Assembly: GCF_036237315.1 (NCBI RefSeq) | Contig: NZ_CP108356.1 | Coordinates: forward strand, 7,135,501-7,199,500 | Reading direction: 5' to 3' | DNA length: 64,000 nt | From: Streptomyces sp. NBC_01351 | GTDB lineage: Bacteria > Actinomycetota > Actinomycetes > Streptomycetales > Streptomycetaceae | Shown: one piece after another, positions 16,997-25,604 of the stretch | Numbering within the stretch: position 1 is the first letter of the stretch | Layout: each line of letters begins with the position of its first letter | Made by a program: the position numbers and the translations under genes | The notes under the pieces: generated by a model | Told to the model about the DNA's origin: nothing | Databases searched by the model: none | Seen by the model: the letters and a program-made list of their open reading frames with translations, nothing else

Positions 16997-17772
16997 GACT
17001 CGCTCCAGTGCGCGAACCGGCGGCCCACCGAGGCCAGGACGAGGTCGACGGCCACTCCGAGCAGCCCGAGGACGAGCAGGCCCGCGAACATCCGGTCCAC
17101 CCGCAGGAACTGGCCGTCGACCTGCAGCCGGTACGCCAATCCGCTGTCCGCACCGCCCAGTTCCGCGGCGACCAGGGCGAGCAGCGCCACCGAGGCCCCG
17201 TAGCGCAGCGCCGCGAGCAGCGCGGGCGCGGCGGCGGGCAGCAGCACCTCGGTGAACCGCCGGTGCAGCGGGGCCCCCAGGGACCGGGCCGCCCGCAGGT
17301 GGGAGACGGGGACGCGGGACACTCCGTCGTGCACGTACAGCCAGACCGCGAGGAGGACGGCGTACGCGATGAGCAGCCGCTTGGCGCTCTCCCCGATGCC
17401 GAACCAGGCGGTGGCCAGCGGCACCAGCGCGATGGCCGGGATCGGGCGGAGGAAGGAGACCACCGGGGTCACGGCGGCGGACAGCCACGGGAGGCTGCCG
17501 GTGGCGAAGCCGAGGGCGCTGCCGACGACCGCGCCCAGGGCGAAGCCCTGCCCCGCCCGGGCCAGGCTGGCGCCGAGGTCGGAGGCCAGGACCCCGCTCC
17601 CGGCGCTGTCCGCGAGCGCGGCCAGGGTCTGCGCGGGCGTGGGCAGCAGTCCCGGAGCCACCGCCCCGGACCGGGCCAGCAGGTACCAGAGGGCGAGTAC
17701 GGCACCGGCCGCGCCCAGGGCCGGGCCGATTCGGCCGAGGGCCCGGCCGGGCGGTGAGGGGGTGGCGTACAC
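16993..17772 (-). CDS. ABC transporter permease, SsuC/TauC type
   Basis: A 259-residue permease with about six membrane helices. The conserved loop before the last helices ([33 protein letters not shown]) is the EAA motif of the sulfonate/nitrate permease subfamily, and [21 protein letters not shown] is the typical central helix pair. The start is a GTG at 17772. It is the first gene of the minus-strand operon that runs to 10123, and only about 34 bp separate it from the palindrome at 17806-17836. Regulation of the whole operon from that site is therefore likely. Confidence 0.87.
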   Translation of the reverse strand: MYATPSPPGRALGRIGPALGAAGAVLALWYLLARSGAVAPGLLPTPAQTLAALADSAGSGVLASDLGASLARAGQGFALGAVVGSALGFATGSLPWLSAAVTPVVSFLRPIPAIALVPLATAWFGIGESAKRLLIAYAVLLAVWLYVHDGVSRVPVSHLRAARSLGAPLHRRFTEVLLPAAAPALLAALRYGASVALLALVAAELGGADSGLAYRLQVDGQFLRVDRMFAGLLVLGLLGVAVDLVLASVGRRFAHWSES

Positions 17773-17805
17773 GGGGCGGCTCCTCGGTCGTTTCCACGAG
17801 CGGTG

Positions 17806-17836
17806 ATAAGTGAGGTCAATAATTGACCACGCTTAT
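17806..17836. promoter_or_regulatory. 31-bp near-perfect palindrome, putative operator of the organosulfur operon
   Basis: A near-perfect inverted repeat is centred on base 17821, with arms starting ATAAG and ending CTTAT and a core GGTCAAT-A-ATTGACC. Only two pairs of positions per arm break the symmetry (fifth-to-eighth bases from the ends). It lies between divergent genes, 34 bp before the permease start and 76 bp before the XRE-cupin start. Both arms contain TTGACC, which could double as -35 elements of divergent promoters. The neighbouring XRE-cupin regulator is the natural candidate to bind it, but another factor cannot be excluded. Confidence 0.7.
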
Positions 17837-17912
17837 GAAGGGAGTGTTGCGGCAGTGCGAAACCTCCCGGAGCCACCCGGCCCGGGATCCGCCATGAGGT
17901 ACGTTCACCAGC

Positions 17913-18506
17913 GTGTCTCGTCCCGAACCCACGCCCGAAGCCATCGAGGTCGGACGGGTGATCCGCGGCTGCCGCAAACAACGCGGCGTCTCCATGGCCG
18001 TACTCGCCGCCCGATCGGGGCTCTCCCAGCCCTTCCTCAGTCAGTTGGAGCGCGGACTCGCCACGCCCAGCCTCAGCTCGATCTACCGGATCGCCGAGGC
18101 CCTGGACGTCACGCCGGGCACCTTCCTGCGGCCGCCCGACCACCCCGGCACGGTCAGCCACGAGGCCGACCCCCAGGTGATCCGGGTCGACGAGGCCGCG
18201 GGGCAGATCGCCCAGGTGCTCATCCCCGGCGGGCGCAGCGGCCTGATGGAGGCGTACGAGCACCATTTCGAGCCCGGCCGGGGCGAGCGCGGCTGGTTCG
18301 AGCACCCCGGCGAGGACTTCCTCTACGTCCTGGCGGGCGAGATCGTCCTGGAGGTCGAGGGCGAGGACCCGCTCACCCTGCGCGCCGGCCAGAGCGCCCA
18401 CCACCGGGGCGAAGTCCCTCACCGCTGCCGCCTGTCGGGCCCAGAACCGGCCCGCACCCTGCTGGTCATCGCCAACGCCGACGCCAACGCCAACGCCCAG
18501 GCCTAG
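17913..18506 (+). CDS. XRE-family transcriptional regulator with C-terminal cupin domain
   Basis: A 197-residue regulator. Residues about 12-68 form an XRE helix-turn-helix (VGRVIRGCRKQRGVSM, ARSGLSQPFLSQLERGLATPSLSSIYRIAEAL), and the C-terminal half is a small cupin (GEDFLYVLAGEIVLEVEGEDPLTLRAGQSAHHRGEVPH). Such proteins sense a small molecule through the cupin and often control sulfur or amine metabolism. GTG 17913 is the start; the palindrome at 17806-17836 is 76 bp upstream. Divergent transcription from the sulfonate-type transporter operon suggests that it is the local regulator. The C-terminus ends in a short ADANANAQA run of no clear function. Confidence 0.88.
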   Translation: MSRPEPTPEAIEVGRVIRGCRKQRGVSMAVLAARSGLSQPFLSQLERGLATPSLSSIYRIAEALDVTPGTFLRPPDHPGTVSHEADPQVIRVDEAAGQIAQVLIPGGRSGLMEAYEHHFEPGRGERGWFEHPGEDFLYVLAGEIVLEVEGEDPLTLRAGQSAHHRGEVPHRCRLSGPEPARTLLVIANADANANAQA

Positions 18507-18526
18507 CCCAGGCCCCAGGAGCCTGC

Positions 18527-21500
18527 CTAGTCGTTCGGCCGCAGCGTCCGGGCGATGGCCGCCAGACGGGAACCGACGTCCAGGTCCCACAGCCGGACCG
18601 TGCCGTCGGTGCTGCTGGAGGCCACCGTCCGGCCGCCCGGGGCGAACACCACACCCCAGACCGCGTTCGTGTGCCCCGACAGCGCGGCCACCGGCCGGCG
18701 CCCCGCCACGTCCCACAGCCGCACCGTACGGTCGTTGCCGCTGCTGGCAAGGGTGTGCCCGTCGGGGGAGAACGCGATGCCCCGGGCCGAACCGGTGTGG
18801 CCGGTCAGCGCCGCCTCGAATCGGTGGCGGCGGGCGTCCCACAGCCGTACGGTCCCGTCGTTGCCGCTGCTCGCGAGGGTGCCCCCGTCCGGGCTGAAGG
18901 CCACCCCGCGCACCGCGCCCGTATGGCCCGAAAGGGTGGCCAGGGCGCGGCGCCCGGACACGTCCCACAGCCGCACCGTCAGATCGTCGCCGGCACTCGC
19001 CAGGGTGCGCCCGTCGGGGCTGAACACCACGTGGTTGGCGAAATCCGTGTGGCCGGTGAGGACGGCCGACTCGCGCCGGCCGGCGATGTCCCACAGGCGT
19101 ACCGTGCCGTCGGATCCGGCCGAGGCCAGGGTCCGTCCGTCGGGGGAGAAGGCCACCGAGAACACCGTCCCGGCCCGGCCCGGCAGGGTGGCCGAGAGGC
19201 TGCGCGAAGCGACGTCCCAGAGGCGGATCGTGCCGTCGGACCCGGCCGACGCGAGGGTCCGTCCGTCGGGGGAGAAGGCCACCGAGAACACCGTCTCGCC
19301 GTGCCCGTCGAAGGTGGCCAGGGCCTTGTGCGCCGCCACGTCCCACAGCCGTACCGCCCGGTCCGCCTCCGCCGTGGCCAGCAGTTTCCCGTCGGGGCTG
19401 TACGCCGCGTGCCAGATCTCCGTGAACGGCCGCGGGGCAAGCACCGCACCGCGGAGGTCCCACAGCACCACCGACTGGTCGAACCCGGCCGTGGCCAGCA
19501 CCGCGCCGGCCGCGTCCACGGCCACCCCGATCACGTAGTCGGTGTGCCCGGCGAGGGTCGCCGCCAGCCGGCCGCTGTCCACGTCCCACAGCCGGGTCGC
19601 GCCGTCGCCGCCCGCGCTGACCACCGTCGTCCCGTCCGGGGTGTACGCGACCCCGTTGACGTCGTCGCTGTTCCCGGTCAGCGTGGCGGTCGTCCGACGG
19701 CCCGCCACGTCCCACAGCCGTACGGTCCGGTCGACGCCCCCGCTGGCGACCGACCGGCCGTCCGGGGCGAAGGCCGTGCCCAACACCTCGTCGGTGTGCC
19801 CCGCGAGGACGGCCAGCGGACGGGCCGTCACCGGATCCCACAGCCGTACGGTCCTGTCCGCGCCGGCCGACACGAGCGTCCTGCCGTCCGGGGCGTACGC
19901 GAGGGCGTTGACCCTGCCCGAGTGCCCGGCCAGGGAGGCCGCGGCACGGCGCTCACCGGACGCGGGGCCCGCCGCGCCTTCCGCCGCGCCTTCCGTCGTC
20001 TCCCACAGCCGGATCGTCCCCTCCGGGCCGGCGACCGCCAGCGTCCGGCCGTCCGGCGCGAAGGCGACGGCCCGGGCGCCGGCCGTGCTCGCCGGGAGCA
20101 CCGCCGCCGGACGCCGCCCGGCGAGGTCCCACAGCCGGGCCGGCCCGTCCGCGGAGGTTGCCGCGAGGGTGCGTCCGTCGGGGCTGAAGGCCACGGCGCG
20201 GACCCGGCCCGGCATCGTGAAGGTGGCCAGGGTCCGGTGCTCGGCCGGCCGCCGCAGCCGCACCGTCCCGTCGTTCCCGGCCGAGGCCAGGGTCTTGCCG
20301 TCGGGCGTGAACGCCACCGCGTTGACGGGCCCGCCGTGCCCGCCGAACCGGGCGATGAACGGCTGGGACTGGGTGCTCAGCAGGGCGCCCCGGGCCTCGC
20401 TCGTCGGCGCCGCCCGGTACGCCTCCCCGGCGAGCCGCATCGACGCCTCCGGCTGGCCGGCCGCCAGCGCCGCGGACTGCAGGGCGAGCGCCCGCGACCT
20501 GGCCACGCGCTCCTGGCCGAGCGCCCCCGCCCGCTGCTGGTACGCCAGCCCGCCCGCGCCCACGGCGAGGACCAGCAGGACGACGAGCGTGGCCAGCATC
20601 CGCTGCCGCAGCCGCACCTGGCGCCCGGCCTGCCGCTGCCGGGCCTCCTCGGCCGCCTGACTGGCCCGCAGGAAGGCCTCCTCCAGGGGGCCGAGGCGGC
20701 TGCGGCCGTCGAGCTCGTCGGCCCAGGCGCGGGCGTTGTCCAGCCGGGTGCCGCGGTGCAGCGCCGACGGATCGCGCCCCTCGCGCTCCCATTCGGCGGC
20801 GGCGAGGGCCAGTTGCTGGTGGATCAGCAGCCCGGCCCGGTCGGCCCGGATCCAGCCGCGCAGCCGCGGCCAGGCGTGCAGCAGGGCCTCGTGGGTGATC
20901 TCCACGGTGTCGCTGTCCATGGTGATCAGGCGGGCCCGTACGAAACTGTCGAGCGCGGCCGTCGCGCGGTCGGCGGGCCGGTGCCCGGCCGGCTGCGCGG
21001 CCACGAGCTCGCCGCGGCTCATGCGGCGCCGCGTCACCCCCGTCCCGTCGGCGCCGTCGACCACGTGGACGAGCCGCACGAGAACCCGGCGCACGGTCCG
21101 CTGCTCCGCCGGGTACAGGCGGGCGAAGACGTCCTCGGCGGTGCGCGCGACCGCCCCCCGGATCCCGCCCGTCCGCTCGTAGCCGGCGACGGTCAGGGTG
21201 TTCCCCTCCCGCTGCCGCCAGGTGGCCATCAGGGCGTGGGAGACCAGGGGGAGCACGCCGGAGGGGATCCGGTCCGGCGGATCGCCCTGCAGGCCCGCGT
21301 CGCGCAGGAGCAGGGGGACCAGGCCCGCTTCGAGGGCGAGCCCGGCGCGCTCCGCCGGGCGCGTGATCGATTCCCGCAGCTCCGCCAGGGACATGGGGGG
21401 CAGGACGAACAGGCCCTCGGTGAAGACCGGAGCCAGCTCCGCAAGGTCCAGGCAGTTCCCCGAGAAGTCGGCCCGCACGCCGAGCACCACGACGGCCGGA

Positions 21501-22354
21501 TCGTGCCCGCTCGACGCCGGACGGGCAACGGCCAGGGCCCGCAGCACCCGTACGAAGGCGCGCCGCTCGTCCTCGTCGGAGCAGAGGGTGAACAGCTCCT
21601 CGAACTGATCGACGATCAGCACCGGACGCGGCGGTGGGGCGGGCCCGTCCCACGGGCCGGCGGGGGAGTCCCCCGACACCCGGCGGACGGCGTCGAGCAG
21701 GACCTCCGGGCGGGCCCGCAACTCCTCCACCGTGAGGCCGAGATCGCCGCCCAGCACCTTCGCCGTGCGGTCCAGCAGTTCCTCCAGCGGCTGCGCGGTG
21801 GGGGTGAACCGCACCACCGGCCAGGTGTCCGCGCCCGCCATCGGGAAGCCTCCCGGGCGGCGCAGGGCCGGCACGAAGCCCGCGTTCAGCAGGGAGGACT
21901 TGCCGGCTCCCGAAGGGGCGACCAGCAGGAGGGGACCGCTCCCGATCCGTTCGAAAACACGCTCGACCAGCGCGGCCGTGGCCCGATCCCGGCCGAAGAA
22001 CTCCCCCGCTTCCCGCACGGTGAAGGCCGGCAGGCCGCGGTAGGGGCACTCACCGGGATCGGCGGTCTGCTCGGGCGGTGGTTCGCCCTCCCGCACCATC
22101 CGCAGGAGTTCGCCCTCCGCCCGCAGCACTTCGTCACAACGGCGCGCCACGTCGGGGGTCGCGGGCTTCGAGCCGGTCTCGATCTTGCTCAGGTAGCCCT
22201 TGCTGTAATGCGTCTGCCGCGCCAGATCGGCCAGCGACAGCCCGCGTTGCACACGCAGACGCCGCAACCGTACGGGAAAGGGCAGGCCGGCTTCTTCGGA
22301 GTGGTCGGATTCGAGCTGGTGATCGGTCTTCCGGTGGCGGTCCGGATCCCCCAC
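18527..22354 (-). CDS. Giant HTH-nSTAND1-WD40 repeat protein
   Basis: A 1275-residue protein. Residues about 25-80 form an XRE-type HTH (RRLRVQRGLSLADLARQTHYSKGYLSKIE). Residues about 105-560 are an nSTAND1-type NTPase, with a CPYRGLPAF entry motif, Walker A APSGAGKSS (about 145-152) and Walker B VLIVDQFEELF. A single hydrophobic segment (about 580-600, LATLVVLLVLAVGAGG) separates this from 14 WD40 repeats, counted by the terminal D-x-x-V-R-L-W-D motifs, enough for two seven-bladed propellers. GTG 22354 is the chosen start; a longer open frame continues upstream but is antisense to the next genes. STAND proteins of this design are signal-activated switches, some used in phage defence; whether this one is a regulator or a defence protein is not readable. 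It converges with the XRE-cupin gene. Confidence 0.85.
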   Translation of the reverse strand: MGDPDRHRKTDHQLESDHSEEAGLPFPVRLRRLRVQRGLSLADLARQTHYSKGYLSKIETGSKPATPDVARRCDEVLRAEGELLRMVREGEPPPEQTADPGECPYRGLPAFTVREAGEFFGRDRATAALVERVFERIGSGPLLLVAPSGAGKSSLLNAGFVPALRRPGGFPMAGADTWPVVRFTPTAQPLEELLDRTAKVLGGDLGLTVEELRARPEVLLDAVRRVSGDSPAGPWDGPAPPPRPVLIVDQFEELFTLCSDEDERRAFVRVLRALAVARPASSGHDPAVVVLGVRADFSGNCLDLAELAPVFTEGLFVLPPMSLAELRESITRPAERAGLALEAGLVPLLLRDAGLQGDPPDRIPSGVLPLVSHALMATWRQREGNTLTVAGYERTGGIRGAVARTAEDVFARLYPAEQRTVRRVLVRLVHVVDGADGTGVTRRRMSRGELVAAQPAGHRPADRATAALDSFVRARLITMDSDTVEITHEALLHAWPRLRGWIRADRAGLLIHQQLALAAAEWEREGRDPSALHRGTRLDNARAWADELDGRSRLGPLEEAFLRASQAAEEARQRQAGRQVRLRQRMLATLVVLLVLAVGAGGLAYQQRAGALGQERVARSRALALQSAALAAGQPEASMRLAGEAYRAAPTSEARGALLSTQSQPFIARFGGHGGPVNAVAFTPDGKTLASAGNDGTVRLRRPAEHRTLATFTMPGRVRAVAFSPDGRTLAATSADGPARLWDLAGRRPAAVLPASTAGARAVAFAPDGRTLAVAGPEGTIRLWETTEGAAEGAAGPASGERRAAASLAGHSGRVNALAYAPDGRTLVSAGADRTVRLWDPVTARPLAVLAGHTDEVLGTAFAPDGRSVASGGVDRTVRLWDVAGRRTTATLTGNSDDVNGVAYTPDGTTVVSAGGDGATRLWDVDSGRLAATLAGHTDYVIGVAVDAAGAVLATAGFDQSVVLWDLRGAVLAPRPFTEIWHAAYSPDGKLLATAEADRAVRLWDVAAHKALATFDGHGETVFSVAFSPDGRTLASAGSDGTIRLWDVASRSLSATLPGRAGTVFSVAFSPDGRTLASAGSDGTVRLWDIAGRRESAVLTGHTDFANHVVFSPDGRTLASAGDDLTVRLWDVSGRRALATLSGHTGAVRGVAFSPDGGTLASSGNDGTVRLWDARRHRFEAALTGHTGSARGIAFSPDGHTLASSGNDRTVRLWDVAGRRPVAALSGHTNAVWGVVFAPGGRTVASSSTDGTVRLWDLDVGSRLAAIARTLRPND

Positions 22355-22463
22355 AACACCCCCCCATGGCAATGCGCGCCGAGGCAGCGAGACGGCACTG
22401 CCCAGGCTACAGCGGGGGTATGACGGAAGACCGGCTGTTCGCGCCGGTATGACCAGAACAGGA

Positions 22464-22499
22464 GCGTCCGGAGCCGTTTCGGGTACGGGCTCCGGACGC
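22464..22499 (-). terminator. Hairpin terminator after the small secreted protein
   Basis: An inverted repeat with 12-bp perfect arms (GCGTCCGGAGCC) and a 12-base loop lies 20 bp after the stop of the minus-strand gene at 22519. It should end that transcript before the WD40 gene. Confidence 0.65.
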
Positions 22500-22518
22500 G
22501 GTCCTGCGGGGTGCGGTG

Positions 22519-22881
22519 CTACCGGTTGAGGCGGATCGAGTTGATGGGCGTCAGGTCGGCGTAGACACCCGTCTCGGCGGCGATCGGGTTGCCGCAGCCC
22601 GCGCCGTTGTAGCCGGTGCACAGGTTTGCGGTCGCACCGCTGTGCTGATTGTTGAGGACCCAGTGGTTCCCGTACTGGCCGTTCAGGTTGTGCGCCCCGT
22701 AGCTGTAGAACACGTGGGTCGGCCTGACGGCGGGATTCTGGTTCTGCGGATAGATGCAGACGGCCCCGTCGGGGCACCCGGCCCAGTCGTCGGCGGGCTT
22801 GGCCTGAACCGTACCGCTGAGCGCGATCACGGCAACGGTGGCGGTCGCGAGCGCGGCGGCGCCGCGGAACAGCTTGCGCAT
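22519..22881 (-). CDS. Small secreted protein, peptidase inhibitor I36-like
   Basis: A 120-residue protein with a Sec signal peptide (MRKLFRGAAALATATVAVIAL, cleavage near VQA-KP). The mature part starts with a C-P-D-G-A-V-C-I-Y-P motif, an NLNGQYGNHWVLNNQ segment and a second pair of cysteines (NLCTGYNGAGC). The CPxGxxCxY opening resembles family I36 (SMI-type) inhibitors of metalloproteases. The four Cys could form two disulfides. ATG 22881 has a GAGGGGAAG ribosome binding site. It is a single-gene unit with its own hairpin terminator. Inhibitor function is suggested by the family, not shown. Confidence 0.78.
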   Translation of the reverse strand: MRKLFRGAAALATATVAVIALSGTVQAKPADDWAGCPDGAVCIYPQNQNPAVRPTHVFYSYGAHNLNGQYGNHWVLNNQHSGATANLCTGYNGAGCGNPIAAETGVYADLTPINSIRLNR

Positions 22882-23161
22882 GTCTTCCCCTCGGGTTTTG
22901 CTCCGGGTCTTCGCTCCGGGTCTGCTTCGTGCGGACCCCTTCAGCGTGTGCCCGCCCCGCACCGGGGTCGACGGGTTTCCCGTCGCCCGTCCCGACCCGC
23001 CCCCGGGAAACCCCCGTCGGCCTGCGCGGTTTCGAGGCCGCGGTCAACAGTGGGTGGCCGCCACTCCGATGGGCCCCAAAAAGAAGCCGTTTGCCGACGG
23101 GGTGTATCCATCCGCTCACCTGGTGTGGCGAGCGGCGGTGATCGCCCCTAGCTTCGGCAAT

Positions 23162-24403
23162 GTGACGAACCGACAACTCAAGTGCCTCACATGCATCACA
23201 GTCGTCATGGCCGCAGGTCTCGGCGTCGCCGCGCCACCCGCCGCCGCGGCCGGACACACGGTGCATCCAGGCCAATCGATCCAGGCGGCCGTGGACGCCG
23301 CGAAGCCGGGAGACAGCATCACCGTCATGCCCGGCACCTATCGGGAGAACGTGCTGATCACCAAGCGGCTGACCCTGCGCGGCTGGGGGAGGCAGACGGT
23401 GATCATGCCGCCGCAGGCCGCCGCCCCGGCCGCCCCGGCCGCGCCCCCGGCGGCCGCCGCCCCGGCCGCGCCGTCTACACCGGCGGCCCCCGCCGCCCCC
23501 GCCGCCCCCGCCGCTCCGGCGAGCCCCGCCGCCCCCGCCGCTCCGGCGAGCCCCGCCGCCCCCGCCGCTCCGGCGAGCCCCGCCGCCCCGCCGTCCGCCC
23601 GTGCCGCGGCCGGCGCCGCGTGCTCGCAGGCCGACACCGGCATCTGCGTCATGGGAACGGCGGAGAAGCCCGTCGACCGGGTGAGCATCCGTTCGCTGAC
23701 GGTCTCCGGTTTCAAGCGCAACGGCATCTGGGCCTCCCGCACCGACCGGCTCACCGTCGAGCAGGTGGTCTCCGAGAAGAACGGCACCTGGGGCATCGCC
23801 CAGGAGAGGTCCACCCACGGACTGTTCCGGGGCAACACCGCCCGGGACAACGTGGAGTCCGGCATCTTCATCGCCAACACCGTCGACCGGGAGGGCGGCG
23901 CCACCGACACGCTCGGAGCCGTTGTCCGGGACAACACCCTGACCGGGAACCGGATCGGAGTGACGGTCAGGCGCGTGCGGAACCTCAGCGTCAACGACAA
24001 CACCCTCACCGGAAACTGCGGCGGCGTGTTCGTCGTCGGCGACGAGGGCATCCCGGGCGCCGGGGACATGACCATCCGGGGCAACCGGATCCACGCGAAC
24101 AACAAGTTCTGCAAGGGCAACACCCGGCTTCCCGACATCCAGGGCGCCGGCATCGTCCTCACCGGCGCCGAGGAGACGGTCATCCGTTCGAACTCCATCC
24201 GCGACAACGTCGGCTCCTCGCCGCTGTCGGGCGGGATCCTGCTGTTCAAGAGCTTCGTGGGCGCGAAGAACAGCGACAACGTCATCAAGGACAACGTGGT
24301 GCGCGGCAACATGCCGGCCGACCTCGCCAACCAGGGCACCGGAACCGGCAACAAGTTCGTCGGCAACCGCTGCCGGACCTCCGTACCCGCCGGGATGTGC
24401 TGA
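23162..24403 (+). CDS. Secreted right-handed beta-helix protein with Ala-Pro repeat insert
   Basis: A 413-residue protein with a signal peptide and an N-terminal HTVHPGQSIQAAVDAAKPGDSITVMPGTY segment, the classic start of right-handed parallel beta-helix proteins such as pectin lyases and copper-binding NosD-like proteins. The helix rungs recur as N-x-G-I-x-x-x and V-x-D-N-x-L-T-G-N-R motifs (residues about 150-400). A low-complexity Ala/Pro/Ser segment at about residues 85-150 contains three exact 27-bp DNA repeats (23510-23590) and looks like a linker or wall-spanning stalk. GTG 23162 is the start, with no clear ribosome binding site; the nearest later in-frame ATG is within the signal peptide. 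A carbohydrate-related role is inferred. Confidence 0.8.
   Translation: MTNRQLKCLTCITVVMAAGLGVAAPPAAAAGHTVHPGQSIQAAVDAAKPGDSITVMPGTYRENVLITKRLTLRGWGRQTVIMPPQAAAPAAPAAPPAAAAPAAPSTPAAPAAPAAPAAPASPAAPAAPASPAAPAAPASPAAPPSARAAAGAACSQADTGICVMGTAEKPVDRVSIRSLTVSGFKRNGIWASRTDRLTVEQVVSEKNGTWGIAQERSTHGLFRGNTARDNVESGIFIANTVDREGGATDTLGAVVRDNTLTGNRIGVTVRRVRNLSVNDNTLTGNCGGVFVVGDEGIPGAGDMTIRGNRIHANNKFCKGNTRLPDIQGAGIVLTGAEETVIRSNSIRDNVGSSPLSGGILLFKSFVGAKNSDNVIKDNVVRGNMPADLANQGTGTGNKFVGNRCRTSVPAGMC
23510..23590 (+). repeat. Three exact 27-bp tandem repeats encoding AAPASPAAP
   Basis: Three back-to-back identical copies of a 27-bp unit (starting GCCGCTCCGGCG) are at 23510-23536, 23537-23563 and 23564-23590. 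They code for the nonapeptide AAPASPAAP in the linker of the beta-helix protein. The unit is a multiple of three, so copy number can change without frameshift. Confidence 0.85.
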
Positions 24404-24437
24404 CCGTGTTGCCCGCCATCAGGAGATACGAGGCCCC

Positions 24438-25502
24438 ATGACCACGGTGAGTCCGAACCCGATCCCCGTCCCGGCCGCCACCGAGGCCCCCGGCCCCCAG
24501 CCCGCCATGCGGCTGCGCGAGCTCGTCTTCGGCGCGGCCTGCGCCGCGGCCGTCCGGGCGGCGGCCCGCCTCGGCGTGGCCGACGTGCTCGGGCCATCGC
24601 CGGCCACCGTCGAGGAGCTCGCGACGGCGGTCGGGTCGGAGCCCCAGCCGCTGCGCAGACTGCTGCGGGCGCTGTCCTGCTACGGGATCTTCGCCGAGAC
24701 CGACGAGGGCACGTACGTCCACACGGAGATGTCGAGGCTGCTGCGCGAGGACGATCCGCACAGCCTGCGCTACATCTCCCTGTGGTGCACCGAACCCTGG
24801 ACCTGGCAGGCCTGGCCGCTCCTCGACGACGCGGTGCGCTCCGGCGGCAGCGTCTTCCAGGACCTCTACGGCAAGGGGTTCTTCGACTACCTGCACCAGG
24901 ACGCGCACGAGTCGGCCCACGTGTTCAACCGGGCCATGACCACCTCCAGCGTGCAGTCGGCGCTGGACGTCGCGGAGCTCCTCGACCTCACCGGGGTCTC
25001 GACGGTCGCCGACATCGGCGGCGGCCAGGGCCACGTACTGGCCGGCCTGCTGGAGAAGCACCCCTCCCTACGCGGGGCCCTGCTCGACCTGCCGGGCGTG
25101 GTGGCGAAGGCGGATCCCCGGTTGCGGAAGGGCGGAACGCTGGCCGGGCGCGCCGACATCGTCCCGGGGGACTGCCGGGAGGCCGTCCCCGTCGAGGCCG
25201 ACCTGTACATCATCAAGAACATCCTGGAGTGGGACGACGACAGCACCCGCAGGACCCTGCGGAACGTGATCGCGGCCGCCCGCCCCGGAGCCCGCGTCGT
25301 CGTCATCGAGAACCTCGTCGACGACACCCCGTCGATGAAGTTCACCACGGCCATGGACCTGCTCCTGCTGCTCAACGTCGGCGGGGCGAAGCACACCGAG
25401 CAGAGCCTGCGCACCCGGATGGCGGACGCGGGTCTGCTGGTCGGCTCGGTCCGGCCGGTCAACGCGTACCTGCACGCATTCGAGTCCACCGTGCCCGGAT
25501 GA
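24438..25502 (+). CDS. SAM-dependent O-methyltransferase (class of polyketide O-methyltransferases)
   Basis: A 354-residue methyltransferase. The N-terminal dimerization domain has RLRELVFGAACAAAVRAAARLGVADVLG and LRRLLRALSCYGIF. The catalytic domain has VADIGGGQGHVLAGLLEKHP (SAM motif I), RGALLDLPGVV and YIIKNILEWDDD with ARVVVIENLV, the hallmarks of the acetylserotonin/TcmO-type methyltransferase family. ATG 24438 follows the beta-helix gene after 34 bp. It converges with the ACP and SchA/CurD genes, so a role in tailoring an aromatic polyketide is likely. The substrate is unknown. Confidence 0.85.
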   Translation: MTTVSPNPIPVPAATEAPGPQPAMRLRELVFGAACAAAVRAAARLGVADVLGPSPATVEELATAVGSEPQPLRRLLRALSCYGIFAETDEGTYVHTEMSRLLREDDPHSLRYISLWCTEPWTWQAWPLLDDAVRSGGSVFQDLYGKGFFDYLHQDAHESAHVFNRAMTTSSVQSALDVAELLDLTGVSTVADIGGGQGHVLAGLLEKHPSLRGALLDLPGVVAKADPRLRKGGTLAGRADIVPGDCREAVPVEADLYIIKNILEWDDDSTRRTLRNVIAAARPGARVVVIENLVDDTPSMKFTTAMDLLLLLNVGGAKHTEQSLRTRMADAGLLVGSVRPVNAYLHAFESTVPG

Positions 25503-25538
25503 GTGCCGCGAACGCCCACCGAACGCGCAGCGAACGCC

Positions 25539-25565
25539 CCGAGACCGGCACAGGGCCGGTCTCGG
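25539..25565. terminator. Bidirectional hairpin between methyltransferase and ACP genes
   Basis: An 11-bp perfect inverted repeat (CCGAGACCGGC) with a 5-base loop lies between two converging genes that end at 25502 and 25605. It can terminate both. Confidence 0.65.
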
Positions 25566-25604
25566 TGGCGTCGGTGTGGGGCGGGTGTGGGCGGTGCGGG
25601 TGCG

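Noticed and set aside
17810..22423. 1537-codon open frame on the plus strand opposite the WD40 gene
   Set aside because: It is rich in Arg, Pro and Gly with no domain, a typical antisense shadow of a high-GC gene.
22355..24094. Continuation of the WD40 open frame upstream to 24094 on the minus strand
   Set aside because: It is antisense to the beta-helix and I36-like genes, consists of low-complexity GGGARRS residues there, and has no start with a ribosome binding site. GTG 22354 fits the HTH domain.
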